DNA of 36,776 nt, taken from NCBI GenBank assembly GCA_007571365.1, contig RKRN01000254.1:1-36776 (forward strand). Direction: 5' to 3'. Source of the DNA: Candidatus Latescibacterota bacterium. GTDB lineage: Bacteria; Latescibacterota; UBA2968; UBA8231. Every line of letters starts with the position of its first letter. Position 1 is the stretch's first letter. The position numbers and the translations under genes were made by a program. The notes beneath the pieces are model-generated. The model was not told the DNA's origin and searched no databases. It saw only the letters and a program-made list of their open reading frames with translations. This document shows, one piece after another, positions 16,903 through 24,956 of the stretch.

Positions 16903-16986
16903 AGGCCGTGGTCTGGTCAGTACCTAGCCTCTCCACCCTAGGGGCTGTGCGGGGACTGGCCGCTGACCACGAACAAGAGGTTAGCC

Positions 16987-19900
16987 ATGAACCTATCGGA
17001 ATTTTCGCTCAAACGGCCCGTGACCACCCTGATGCTTACCATCTGCGCCTTGGTGGTGGGGGTCGTCGCCTTAGACCGCCTGCCTCTAGAGCAGTTGCCG
17101 AGCATTTCCTCTTCGGGGATCACGGCCAGCGTCCAGTACAACAACTCCTCTCCCGAAGAGATCGAGCGCTTGGTGATCCTGCCGCTGGAGCAGACGCTGG
17201 GTACGCTCAACAACATCGAGCGCATCAGTTCGAGTTCGGGGCGCAACCGAGGCGAGGTGCGCGTCGACTTCAAGGCCGGCACCGACATGGATTTGGCCAA
17301 CATGGAGATGCGCGAAAAACTCGACCAAGCCCGCGCCCTTTTGCCCGCGGACGTCGATCGCGTCAGCCTGCGCCGCTGGCAGTCCGATCAGCGCGCTATC
17401 ATAGATGCCAATCTGGCTTGGAACGGCGACAACGACCGCCTGCTCGACGTAATCCAGAAGGTCATTGAGCCGCGGCTGTTGCGGCTCAACGGCGTCGTCA
17501 ATGTGGCCATTGACGACTTCGAGGCGAAACAACTCATCGTCGAGCTCGACCAAGAGCGCTTGCAGACCCACAATATATCGCTGCCTTCGCTCGGCTGGCA
17601 GCTCAACCAGAACAACACCAACATTTCGCTGGGCCGAGTCATGGACGGCGACCAGCGCTACATGGCCCGCGCCGTCGGTGAGTTCACTCGCGCCGAGGAT
17701 ATTGCCACCATGCCGCTGATGGGCGGTCAGTTCCGCCTCAGCGACATCGGCGAGATCAACTACGGCTACCCGGAAAAGCGCCGCTACGAGCGGCTCAACG
17801 GCACCGATGCGCTGGAGCTAGAAATTTTCAAAGCCTCAACCGCCAATGTCATCGATGTCGGCGAGGCCGTCGTCGCTGAGTTGCAGGCGATTGAGGACGA
17901 ATACGAGGGCAAACTCGGAGTCTTCATCGACCGGAATCGCGCCGAGTCGGTGCTGAAGGAAGCCGGCATGCTCGTCAATTCGGCCCTGCTAGGCGCGTTT
18001 TTGGCGATGACGATCATCTTCGTCTTCCTGCGCAACATCCGCTCGACTATCGTCATCGCCCTCGCCATCCCCACCTCGGCCCTGTGCGTCTTTATCGGCA
18101 TGTACGTCGCCCGCGAGGTCTTTGGATCGACCATCACTCTCAACATGGTCTCGATGATGGGGCTGATGCTGGCGGTGGGCATGTTGGTCGATCCGGCGGT
18201 GGTGGTGCTGGAGAGCATCTTCCGCCGCCGCCAAGAAGACGGGCTCGACGCGGCTGAGGCCGCCCACGTCGGCAGCCGCGAAGTCGGCATGGCGGTGCTC
18301 GCTTCGGCCCTGACGACGATCTGCGTTTTCGTGCCCTTCTTCTTCCTCTCCGATGGCCGCTCGGCCGCGTGGATGAAGGACGCTGGGATCGCGATTTGCC
18401 TCGCCGTGCTGGTGTCGATGATCGTCTCGTTGTCGCTAATTCCGCTGGTGTCCTCGCGGTTGCTGCGCGCCGGGGTCGAGCGCTTCGAGCGCTGGCTCAA
18501 GCTGCTGGTCGTCGCCATCGTCGTGGGTATTGCCTACTGGCAGATCAGCGACCTTGGTTGGGGCGGGTTGCAGGCTTGGTGGGGCCGTTGGTCCGGGCTA
18601 ATCGCCACCTCAATCGGCGGGATGCAATGGCAGACCATACTCGCCTGTGCGCTGATGGCCCTGGGCGGGGCCGCGCTCGGCTGGTATTGCTCCCGCCATG
18701 GCCTGCGTTCCTCTTATGGTCGCTTGCTCAACTGGACGCTCGACCACCGCTGGGTCGCGCTGTTGGCCACGGTGGTGCTGACTGGCACGGGCTATCACCT
18801 CTACAACCAAATTGAGCAACGCGGCACTCCTTGGACCCCGGAGCGCCGGGTGGATATGTCGGTGATCATCGACCGCAGCTACAGCCTTGAAGAGGTCCGC
18901 GAGCACTTCTATCAGATCGAAGAGAGCCTGCTGGCGAAAAAGGATTCGCTCGACATTCAATCACTTATGACGAGGTTCAGCCAGCGCCGGGGCAGCATCC
19001 GCGCCTATCTCGTCGATGCCGATGCCGGGCGGCTCTCGACTATGGAGGCCGGCAACGTCATCAAGGAATTGCTGCCAGAAAAGGTGGGCTACACGTACAA
19101 AATGGGCCGCTCGCGCAGTTGGTCGGGCAACCAACTCGGCGTCGAAGTCCAGCTTCACGGCCGCGACCCCGAAGTCCTAGCCGTGCTCATGGAGGACGTC
19201 AAAGCCGGTCTCGAACAGTTACCCGGAGTCCAAGATGTCGATAGCAGCCTCGAAGACGGCGAAGATGAAGTCCGCGTCGAAATCAACCGCGCTCAAGCAC
19301 TCGGCTATGGGCTGTCGCCACGCGAGGTCGCCCAAGGTATCTCCTCCGCCCTCGGCACCCGCCGCACCAGCGGTTTCAAAAGCGACGACCGCGAAATCGA
19401 CATCGTCATGCAGCTCAACGAGGGCGACCGCGCTACCCTCGAACAACTCAAAAACAGCCGCTACGAAACCCGCGACGGCAGCTCGGTCCAGCTCGCGTCG
19501 TTGGCCGACTTCCAGCTTGGCCGCGGCCCCCGCGATCTCAGGCGCGAGAATCGCGTGCTCAACGTCACGGTTTTCGCCAACACCGAAAACCGCAACGCGG
19601 CCCACATGCTGATCGGGCCGATCACTCAGATGATGGAAGGGATGCAGCTACCCCCCGGCTATAGCTGGGATTTGGGCCGGGCGGCGCGCTGGCAGCAAGA
19701 GGAAGCCAGCGACAACAACTTCACCGCGATTTTTGCCATCCTGCTGATCTACCTCATCATGGCCTCGCTCTTCGAGTCCCTGATCCATCCCTTCACCATC
19801 ATCTTCGCCATTCCCTTTTCCCTGATCGGCGTGGCCTTGGGGCTGTATGCCCTCGACGTACCTTTTGACAACAACGGTGCCTTGGGGCTTTTGATCCTCT

Positions 19901-20259
19901 TCGGCATCGTCGTCAACAACGGCATCGTGCTGGTCTCCCATATCAACCACCTGCGGGCGAGTGGGCTGTCGCGGCGCGAGGCTATTTGCCTCGGCGGCCA
20001 GCACCGGCTCCGGCCCATCCTGATGACCGCCTTTACCACCATCCTCAACCTGATGCCGATCGTGCTGCCGATGGTCTATGGCACGTCTGAGGGTTTTGCC
20101 CGCCGCTGGGGGCCGGTGGGTCTAGTCGTCGCCAGCGGCTTGGCCACCTCGACGGTGCTGACCTTGATGCTGGCCCCGACGCTCTATTCGCTATTGGACG
20201 ATCTGGCGCTGTGGTGCAAGCGCGTAGTGCGCACGTCGCACAGCCCGGTCAACGCATGA
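16987..20259 (+). CDS. RND-family efflux permease, second and divergent copy
   Basis: Protein of 1090 residues in the same superfamily as its upstream neighbour but clearly different from it. The first helix (LKRPVTTLMLTICALVVGVV) and porter motif (LPSISSSGITASVQYNNSS) are intact. TM4 reads VGMLVDPAVVVLES, so the residue after the key Asp is Pro. TM10 reads FGIVVNNGIVLVSHIN. Between the TM6 and TM7 regions there is an insertion with two further hydrophobic stretches (LLVVAIVVGIAYWQI and WQTILACALMALGGAALGW), so the topology may exceed the usual 12 helices. It is separated from the first permease by 84 bases and starts with AAGAGG upstream. Two permeases sharing one adaptor suggest a heteromeric pump, as in MdtBC-type systems, but that is inference. 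Confidence 0.9.
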   Translation: MNLSEFSLKRPVTTLMLTICALVVGVVALDRLPLEQLPSISSSGITASVQYNNSSPEEIERLVILPLEQTLGTLNNIERISSSSGRNRGEVRVDFKAGTDMDLANMEMREKLDQARALLPADVDRVSLRRWQSDQRAIIDANLAWNGDNDRLLDVIQKVIEPRLLRLNGVVNVAIDDFEAKQLIVELDQERLQTHNISLPSLGWQLNQNNTNISLGRVMDGDQRYMARAVGEFTRAEDIATMPLMGGQFRLSDIGEINYGYPEKRRYERLNGTDALELEIFKASTANVIDVGEAVVAELQAIEDEYEGKLGVFIDRNRAESVLKEAGMLVNSALLGAFLAMTIIFVFLRNIRSTIVIALAIPTSALCVFIGMYVAREVFGSTITLNMVSMMGLMLAVGMLVDPAVVVLESIFRRRQEDGLDAAEAAHVGSREVGMAVLASALTTICVFVPFFFLSDGRSAAWMKDAGIAICLAVLVSMIVSLSLIPLVSSRLLRAGVERFERWLKLLVVAIVVGIAYWQISDLGWGGLQAWWGRWSGLIATSIGGMQWQTILACALMALGGAALGWYCSRHGLRSSYGRLLNWTLDHRWVALLATVVLTGTGYHLYNQIEQRGTPWTPERRVDMSVIIDRSYSLEEVREHFYQIEESLLAKKDSLDIQSLMTRFSQRRGSIRAYLVDADAGRLSTMEAGNVIKELLPEKVGYTYKMGRSRSWSGNQLGVEVQLHGRDPEVLAVLMEDVKAGLEQLPGVQDVDSSLEDGEDEVRVEINRAQALGYGLSPREVAQGISSALGTRRTSGFKSDDREIDIVMQLNEGDRATLEQLKNSRYETRDGSSVQLASLADFQLGRGPRDLRRENRVLNVTVFANTENRNAAHMLIGPITQMMEGMQLPPGYSWDLGRAARWQQEEASDNNFTAIFAILLIYLIMASLFESLIHPFTIIFAIPFSLIGVALGLYALDVPFDNNGALGLLILFGIVVNNGIVLVSHINHLRASGLSRREAICLGGQHRLRPILMTAFTTILNLMPIVLPMVYGTSEGFARRWGPVGLVVASGLATSTVLTLMLAPTLYSLLDDLALWCKRVVRTSHSPVNA

Positions 20260-20260
20260 C

Positions 20261-22594
20261 ATGACAGAGCTTGAACGCAGTGCAGAGCCGCCTTTTCGCG
20301 CCCCGGTGCCGCCGCAGGTGCGGCGCGAACTGGCCGAGGTAGTAGGCCCCGACGAAGAACTTCGCCTAGCGGTAACCACGGACATTAAGCTCGACGGCCA
20401 GTACGGCGAAGCGTGGCTCATGGCCACCGCCGACCAGCTCGTGGCCTTCAGCCCCGACGGCGGTGGACCGCCCGATGTGGTCTGCTTGCCGCTCAAAAAA
20501 ATAAAGGACGTGGAGGTGCGCGAGGATTGGGGCACGGCGGCCCTCAAGGTGCGCACCGAGGATCGGGGTGCGACCATGGCCGTATTCTCCAAGAGCTTGG
20601 TGCCGGCGCTGTCCGAGCTGCCCAACCAGCTCGAGCGCTTGGTCAAGCAAGCCCGGCCGACCGAACCCGATGGCCAGATGCTGCACGGGCGGTTGGCCGG
20701 AGCGCGAGCCGGGCGCAAGCGCTGCGACCGCTGCGGCCAAGTCATTCCGCGCTATTACGGCGTATGCCCGGCCTGCCTAGAAAAGGGCAAGCTGCTGTTT
20801 AGGCTGTTGGGCTATGCCAAGCCGCATTGGCCGCTCATTACCCTGAGCCTGCTGCTGATGGTGGTGGCCACGACCATTGGCTTGGGCCAGCCGCTGCTGA
20901 TGGGCGTGCTCATCGACGATGTTCTGAATGCCGGTGCTGTTGCGTCTATGAGCGTTGGGACCAGCTTTGACCTGCTCGCGCTTTTGCCGGTGTCGGCCGA
21001 CGATCCCGTCGCGGCGCTGACTTGGCTGGTGGGCTTGTTGATAGCGATGAACATAACCGTCAGCGGCTTGTCGGGGCTACGCAGCTATATCATGGCCCGC
21101 ATCGGCCAGCGCGTCACCTACGGCCTGCGCAACGAGGTGTACACTCACCTCCACGCGCTGTCGCTTAGTTATTACAACAAAAACGAGACCGGGCGCATCA
21201 TGGCCAGCGTCACCCAAGACGTGGGCCGCTTGCAGGATTTTATCAGCGACGGCCTCCAAGAAGCCATCCGCGATGTGCTCACCTTGGTCGTCATTTGCAT
21301 CATCCTCTTTGCGCTCAACCCCGGGCTAGCGGCCCTCGTGCTGCTGCCGACGCCTCTGTTGGTGTGGGCGACGATGCGCTTTGGCCGCAAGCTGCACGCC
21401 ATCTACCGGCCGTTGTGGCGTCGCTGGGCCGGCCTGAGTGCCCTGCTGGCCGATACCATCCCGGGGGTGCGCGTGGTCAAGGCATTTGCCCAAGAGAAGC
21501 GGGAAGTGGGCAAATTCGAGAGCCGCAGCTTAGACCTGCTGCAAGGCGAGTTGCGAGTGGCGTGGATGCGCAGCCTGTTCGGCCCGGTCATGGCCTTTAT
21601 AACCTCGGTCGGCACCATCATCATCTGGTGGGTCGGTGGCCGCGATATCTTGGCCGGGGAGCTGACGTTGGGGGCCTTTGTCGCCTTTACTAGCTACATG
21701 TATCGCTTCTACGGGCCGGTCGAGAGCTTGTGCCGCCTCAACCACCGCTTTCAGCGCGCCGCCACCTCGGCCGAGCGCGTCTTTGACGTACTCGATACGC
21801 ACCCGGAGGTGATCGACCAGCCCGCCGCTATGACGATGCCGCCCATTGAGGGCCGGGTCGAATTTCGCGGCGTCCACTTCGGCTATGAGGAAGACAAACC
21901 GGTCATTGAAAATTTGAACTTCGCGGTCGAGCCGGGCGAGATGATCGGCCTAGCCGGCCACAGCGGCGCGGGCAAGAGCACTCTGATCAACCTCATCTGC
22001 CGCTTCTACGAGCCGCAGGAAGGGGCCATCCTCATCGACGGCCACGACACGCGCCAAGTGAACCTGCGATCGCTGCGCGAGCAGATCGGCGTGGTCTTGC
22101 AAGATCCGTTCCTGTTCAACGGCACGGTGGCCGATAACATCGCCTACGGCTATCCCGAAGCGGCCCTCGAACAGATCGTAGCCGCGGCCAAAGCCGCCAA
22201 TGCACACGCCTTCATCATGAACATGCCCGACGGGTACGACACCATGGTCGGCGAGCGCGGCACCCGCGTATCCGGCGGCGAGCGGCAGCGGCTGTCGATT
22301 GCGCGGGCCATTTTGCGCGACCCGCGCATTCTCATCCTCGACGAAGCCACCTCCAACGTCGATACCCAGACCGAAGCGCAGATTCAAGAGGCGTTGGAGC
22401 GGCTGGTCCAAGGGCGCACCACCTTTGCCATTGCCCATCGCTTATCGACTCTCAAGAACGCGCATCGCCTGCTCATTCTCGACAAGGGCCAACTCGCCGA
22501 GATCGGCACCCACGACGAACTGATTGCACAAGACGGCATCTACGCCAACCTATGCCGCATGCAAACTGAAATGTCCAAACTGAGGGCGTGGTAA
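20261..22594 (+). CDS. ABC exporter with N-terminal PH-like domain and zinc ribbon
   Basis: Protein of 777 residues, starting 1 base after the upstream stop. Residues ~30-130 look like a small beta-rich PH-like domain (EAWLMATADQLVAFSPDGG, VCLPLKKIKDVEVR). A zinc ribbon follows, with C155, C158, C169 and C172. Residues ~175-480 are a six-helix type I exporter domain. The nucleotide-binding domain has Walker A GHSGAGKST (~565), signature VSGGERQRLSIARAI (~670), Walker B ILILDEATSNVD (~689) and switch His in IAHRLST (~725). From memory, exporters with this N-terminus pair with DUF1854 proteins and have been annotated as cyanophycin-metabolism-associated in other bacteria. The DUF1854 gene is indeed next, after an inserted cassette. 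No cyanophycin synthetase is in the window, so the substrate is open. It functions as a homodimer in the inner membrane. Confidence 0.9.
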   Translation: MTELERSAEPPFRAPVPPQVRRELAEVVGPDEELRLAVTTDIKLDGQYGEAWLMATADQLVAFSPDGGGPPDVVCLPLKKIKDVEVREDWGTAALKVRTEDRGATMAVFSKSLVPALSELPNQLERLVKQARPTEPDGQMLHGRLAGARAGRKRCDRCGQVIPRYYGVCPACLEKGKLLFRLLGYAKPHWPLITLSLLLMVVATTIGLGQPLLMGVLIDDVLNAGAVASMSVGTSFDLLALLPVSADDPVAALTWLVGLLIAMNITVSGLSGLRSYIMARIGQRVTYGLRNEVYTHLHALSLSYYNKNETGRIMASVTQDVGRLQDFISDGLQEAIRDVLTLVVICIILFALNPGLAALVLLPTPLLVWATMRFGRKLHAIYRPLWRRWAGLSALLADTIPGVRVVKAFAQEKREVGKFESRSLDLLQGELRVAWMRSLFGPVMAFITSVGTIIIWWVGGRDILAGELTLGAFVAFTSYMYRFYGPVESLCRLNHRFQRAATSAERVFDVLDTHPEVIDQPAAMTMPPIEGRVEFRGVHFGYEEDKPVIENLNFAVEPGEMIGLAGHSGAGKSTLINLICRFYEPQEGAILIDGHDTRQVNLRSLREQIGVVLQDPFLFNGTVADNIAYGYPEAALEQIVAAAKAANAHAFIMNMPDGYDTMVGERGTRVSGGERQRLSIARAILRDPRILILDEATSNVDTQTEAQIQEALERLVQGRTTFAIAHRLSTLKNAHRLLILDKGQLAEIGTHDELIAQDGIYANLCRMQTEMSKLRAW

Positions 22595-22650
22595 CGCCAT
22601 GCAGCAGCACAAGCTAAGGGCGTTCAGAGCGACCAACAGGAACCAATGCG

Positions 22651-22896
22651 ATGCCCGAGATTCCACGTCATCCAAACAAGTACATTCGCGCAGCAATTTT
22701 ATGCGCTATATCAAGAGGATGGCGTATTGAAAAGGCCGGTCCTCGAGCCCATATTTGGGGTCGTGCACTTTGCCCAGAACAGAGCTGAGCCGGACATATT
22801 TTTAACATTTACTCTACTCCCCCCAGAAACCCGATTATCCATGCGCGTAAGTTCCAAGGACACGTCGATGCCTGTACCCATACACTCAGGAGATGA
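22651..22896 (+). pseudogene. Small HicA-like cassette gene broken by one in-frame TGA
   Basis: ATG at 22651 has AGGA 9 bases upstream. The frame encodes MPEIPRHPNKYIRAAI, then ISRGWRIEKAGPRAHIWGR and LCPEQS, then TGA (22786-22788). It resumes in the same frame as a continuous, family-like tail (YSTPPRNPIIHAR, HVDAC) to a TGA at 22894-22896. I recall intact relatives of about 80 residues with the same W-G-R, C-P and STPRNP-HAR motifs, sometimes described as HicA-like toxins. A CGA-to-TGA transition would explain the break. Other genes here stop at TGA, so recoding is unlikely, though readthrough cannot be excluded. The final stop overlaps an ATG (ATGA) of the following partner reading frame. 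Confidence 0.6.
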
Positions 22897-22901
22897 AGAC
22901 G

Positions 22902-23186
22902 ATGCGAGTCTATGAATTTATGCTTGCGCTTGCGACTGAGCCTGATCTGGATACGACTGAGCGACTCTATGGATATTTTGCTAAAGATGGGGCCGCACCA
23001 GAAAGTGTCTTGGACTTTACACTCGTTATACAGTCTGGAGTACCGATTGCAAACTGTACTGTAGAAGCTACATCGTTTGAGGCAGCCTTGGAATTCGTTT
23101 TACCAAGACTACGCACAGAAGGTCTTCAGGCCGTGCGCGTAGAGGTTGACGAGGTTGGGCTAGCGCTTCTTCGAGAGGCCATATAA
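22902..23186 (+). CDS. Small partner protein of the toxin-like cassette
   Basis: Protein of 94 residues from the ATG at 22902, which has AGGAG 9 bases upstream. An in-frame ATG at 22893 overlaps the stop of the preceding gene but would sit directly on the Shine-Dalgarno. The sequence starts MRVYEFMLALATEPDLD and contains GAAPESVLDFTLVIQSG and SFEAALEFVLPRLR, a pattern I associate with the second gene of small HicA-like cassettes in cyanobacteria and other phyla. If the pair is a toxin-antitoxin system, this would be the antitoxin, left intact while the toxin is broken. No DNA-binding motif is obvious. The function is inferred from pairing and size only. Confidence 0.6.
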   Translation: MRVYEFMLALATEPDLDTTERLYGYFAKDGAAPESVLDFTLVIQSGVPIANCTVEATSFEAALEFVLPRLRTEGLQAVRVEVDEVGLALLREAI

Positions 23187-23291
23187 CGGCCTAGATGTCT
23201 ATCTCGCCCAGGAGAAATATAGTTTTCAAAGTCGTCGGCTCGCTTGTGCTGGGGCCGGCGTCGAACATTTTGTTAGAGCCTCTTAGGAACT

Positions 23292-23804
23292 ATGCAGCAG
23301 CACCATAAATTAGCCGCTGAAGTCACGTATCTCGACCCGGCCAAAGTGCGGTTTTTCGTCGACGCCTTCGAGGACTTAAACTTGGAGTTGGCCGGGGACC
23401 AGACCTATTCCAGAGTCCGGGTCAAACGAGCTTTTCCCCTGACTTGCGACGACTGCTTCATCGTCGTCCAAGACCGCCAAGGCCAGGAGCTTGGCGCACT
23501 AGCCCGGCTCGACGCGCTCGACCGAGCCAGCCGCCAAGCCGTAGAAGACGAGCTGGCGCGGGCCTATTTCACGCCGCGCATCCAGCGCATCGCCAAGATA
23601 ACATCCTCCCACCGCGTACCGCGCTGGGAGGTAGAGACTGACCGCGGCCCCCGCGCCTTTGAAATCTATTCCAGCCGCCGCGACGTGCGCCTGTTGGGCG
23701 GCGGGCGGCTCCTAGTGCAAGACGCCGACGGCAACCGCTACGAGATTCCCGACTACCGGCTTCTGGATCCAGCGAGCCGAGCCTTGGTTGAGGAAATGCT
23801 GTGA
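23292..23804 (+). CDS. DUF1854 family protein, partner of the ABC exporter
   Basis: Protein of 170 residues, soluble, with no signal or membrane segment. It matches the DUF1854 pattern: an early LDPAKVRFF segment, VRVKRAFPLT with C-D-D-C, and a late EIYSSRRDVRLLGGGRLLVQDADGNRYEIPD. Family members are found next to exporters with the same PH-like N-terminus, so it is probably an accessory or regulatory subunit of the transporter at 20261-22594. The start is the second copy of the 12-bp repeat that brackets the cassette, with AGGA 4 bases upstream. Before the insertion it would have started 4 bases after the exporter stop. The molecular role of DUF1854 is not established. Confidence 0.8.
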   Translation: MQQHHKLAAEVTYLDPAKVRFFVDAFEDLNLELAGDQTYSRVRVKRAFPLTCDDCFIVVQDRQGQELGALARLDALDRASRQAVEDELARAYFTPRIQRIAKITSSHRVPRWEVETDRGPRAFEIYSSRRDVRLLGGGRLLVQDADGNRYEIPDYRLLDPASRALVEEML

Positions 23805-23877
23805 GGAGCGAAGATACCGGCTCACCTATGGCAATGCGGCCTGGTTTGAACGATTCGAGTAGTGGATCACCTTGTGC

Positions 23878-23921
23878 ATCCTACGCTGCCGCTATCTGCG
23901 GCTCACCTAAATGAGTAGGAT
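23878..23921 (+). other. Three-way-junction-like structured element before the mannonate dehydratase gene
   Basis: Outer stem ATCCTAC (23878-23884) / GTAGGAT (23915-23921), inner hairpin GCCGC-TATCT-GCGGC (23888-23902), and a second short TCA/TGA hairpin (23903-23914) with loop CCTAAA. A TATATT box (23925-23930) follows at once, with no good -35. The element could be the 3' end of the export operon, an operator or an unannotated RNA. The rest of 23805-23953 shows no gene. Confidence 0.4.
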
Positions 23922-23953
23922 TGCTATATTACCACCCAGCCAAAGGAGCACCC

Positions 23954-24943
23954 ATGCGCCAAGGGATATTCAAATTGTCAATGACCCTGGGCAGAAGCCC
24001 GCACGAGCAACCCGAGCGGGTGAAGATCTGCCGCGAAATGGGCGTCACCGGCTGCGTAACATCGCCGCCGCTCGAAGGAATAGGCCGCGATCAGTACGCC
24101 GCGGCCATGCGCCAGCAGCAGCAGGAGTGGGCCGAGGCCGGGTTCTCGATTCCAGTGTACGAGACCATGACGCCCACCCGCTCCCAACACATCCGCCGCG
24201 GCACCCCGGGCCGTGACCAAGAACTGTTGGACTTTATCGCGGCCGTGGAGGCCATGGGCCAAGTCGGCATTCCCGTGCTGTGCTACAACCTCGGCGCGGG
24301 CGGTGCGCGCACCGATTGGGTGCCCACGCGCGGCGGGGCCATCTCCTCGCAGTTCGACTATGCCGAGTCGCACCAAGAGCCACCCTTAGCGGAACCCCAA
24401 ACCGAGGAAGAACTCTGGGACAACCTGACTTGGCTGCTCGAACGCATCATTCCCGTTGCCGAAAAGGCCCATGTCCGCTTGGGCTATCACCCCAACGATC
24501 CGCCGATTTCGCCCTATCGGGGGGCCGCCCAAATCATGGTCAGTGCCGCCGCGTACCGCCGCCTAATCAACATCGCGCCGAGTCCCTGCAATGGCGTCAC
24601 ATTCTGCCAAGGCAATTTTAAGGCTATGGGCGAGGATATCTACGCGGTAGCGCGGGAGTTCACCGAGCAGGGCAAGGTTCACTTTATTCACTACCGCGAT
24701 GTCGAGGGCACCGCCGGGACTCGGTTTACCGAAACCTTTCACGACGACGGCCCCACGGATATGGCGCGGATGCTGGCGATTTACGCCCGCGCTGGCTTTG
24801 CCGGACCCATCCGCCCCGACCACGCCCCGACGATGGGGTCTGAGGATGCAGAGACGACCCGTGGCTACGGCATGCTGGGGAAGATCTTCGCCTTCGGCTA
24901 CATGATCGGCCTGATGCAGGCGCAAAACCTAGCCTACCAATGA
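23954..24943 (+). CDS. uxuA: Mannonate dehydratase
   Basis: Protein of 329 residues, start ATG at 23954 behind AAAGGAG; an upstream in-frame start at 23921 would bury the Shine-Dalgarno inside the gene. The UxuA family is a metal-dependent TIM barrel that converts D-mannonate to 2-dehydro-3-deoxy-D-gluconate in hexuronate catabolism. Recognisable landmarks are GVTGCVTSPP, the metal-site motif LGYHPNDPP, NGVTFCQGN, VHFIHYRDVEG, FTETFHDDGPTDM and IRPDHAP. It is shorter than the E. coli enzyme (394 residues) but similar to homologues in uncultured phyla. It is followed after 13 bases by an enolase-superfamily gene, making a small sugar-acid catabolic operon. A biochemical difference from classical UxuA cannot be ruled out. 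Confidence 0.85.
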   Translation: MRQGIFKLSMTLGRSPHEQPERVKICREMGVTGCVTSPPLEGIGRDQYAAAMRQQQQEWAEAGFSIPVYETMTPTRSQHIRRGTPGRDQELLDFIAAVEAMGQVGIPVLCYNLGAGGARTDWVPTRGGAISSQFDYAESHQEPPLAEPQTEEELWDNLTWLLERIIPVAEKAHVRLGYHPNDPPISPYRGAAQIMVSAAAYRRLINIAPSPCNGVTFCQGNFKAMGEDIYAVAREFTEQGKVHFIHYRDVEGTAGTRFTETFHDDGPTDMARMLAIYARAGFAGPIRPDHAPTMGSEDAETTRGYGMLGKIFAFGYMIGLMQAQNLAYQ

Positions 24944-24956
24944 AGAGGTGCTCAAG

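Larger units (their letters stand above)
22599..23303 (+). mobile_element. Inserted cassette bracketed by 12-bp direct repeats
   Basis: ATGCAGCAGCAC occurs at 22599-22610, 4 bases after the ABC stop, and again at 23292-23303 as the start of the DUF1854 gene. The first copy continues AAGCTAA, echoing the CATAAATTA after the second. The ~690 bp between is visibly more A+T-rich and carries a two-gene toxin-like cassette. This looks like insertion at the start of the DUF1854 gene with duplication of the target, leaving that gene intact. The element has no transposase. The 3' part (23187-23291) is noncoding, with a small CGGC/GCCG stem and a GTTAGAG end that faintly recalls an integron attC core. 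Confidence 0.45.

Noticed and set aside
22646-22915. Plus-strand frame of 89 codons overlapping the cassette
   Set aside because: The +1-shifted frame at 22651 has better Shine-Dalgarno spacing and carries family-like motifs on both sides of a TGA, so this frame is a shadow.
23187-23291. Integron attC site at the end of the cassette
   Set aside because: A TAAC...GTTAGAG frame and a short stem are present, but the core sites are degenerate and the arms do not pair well, so it is mentioned only as a possibility.
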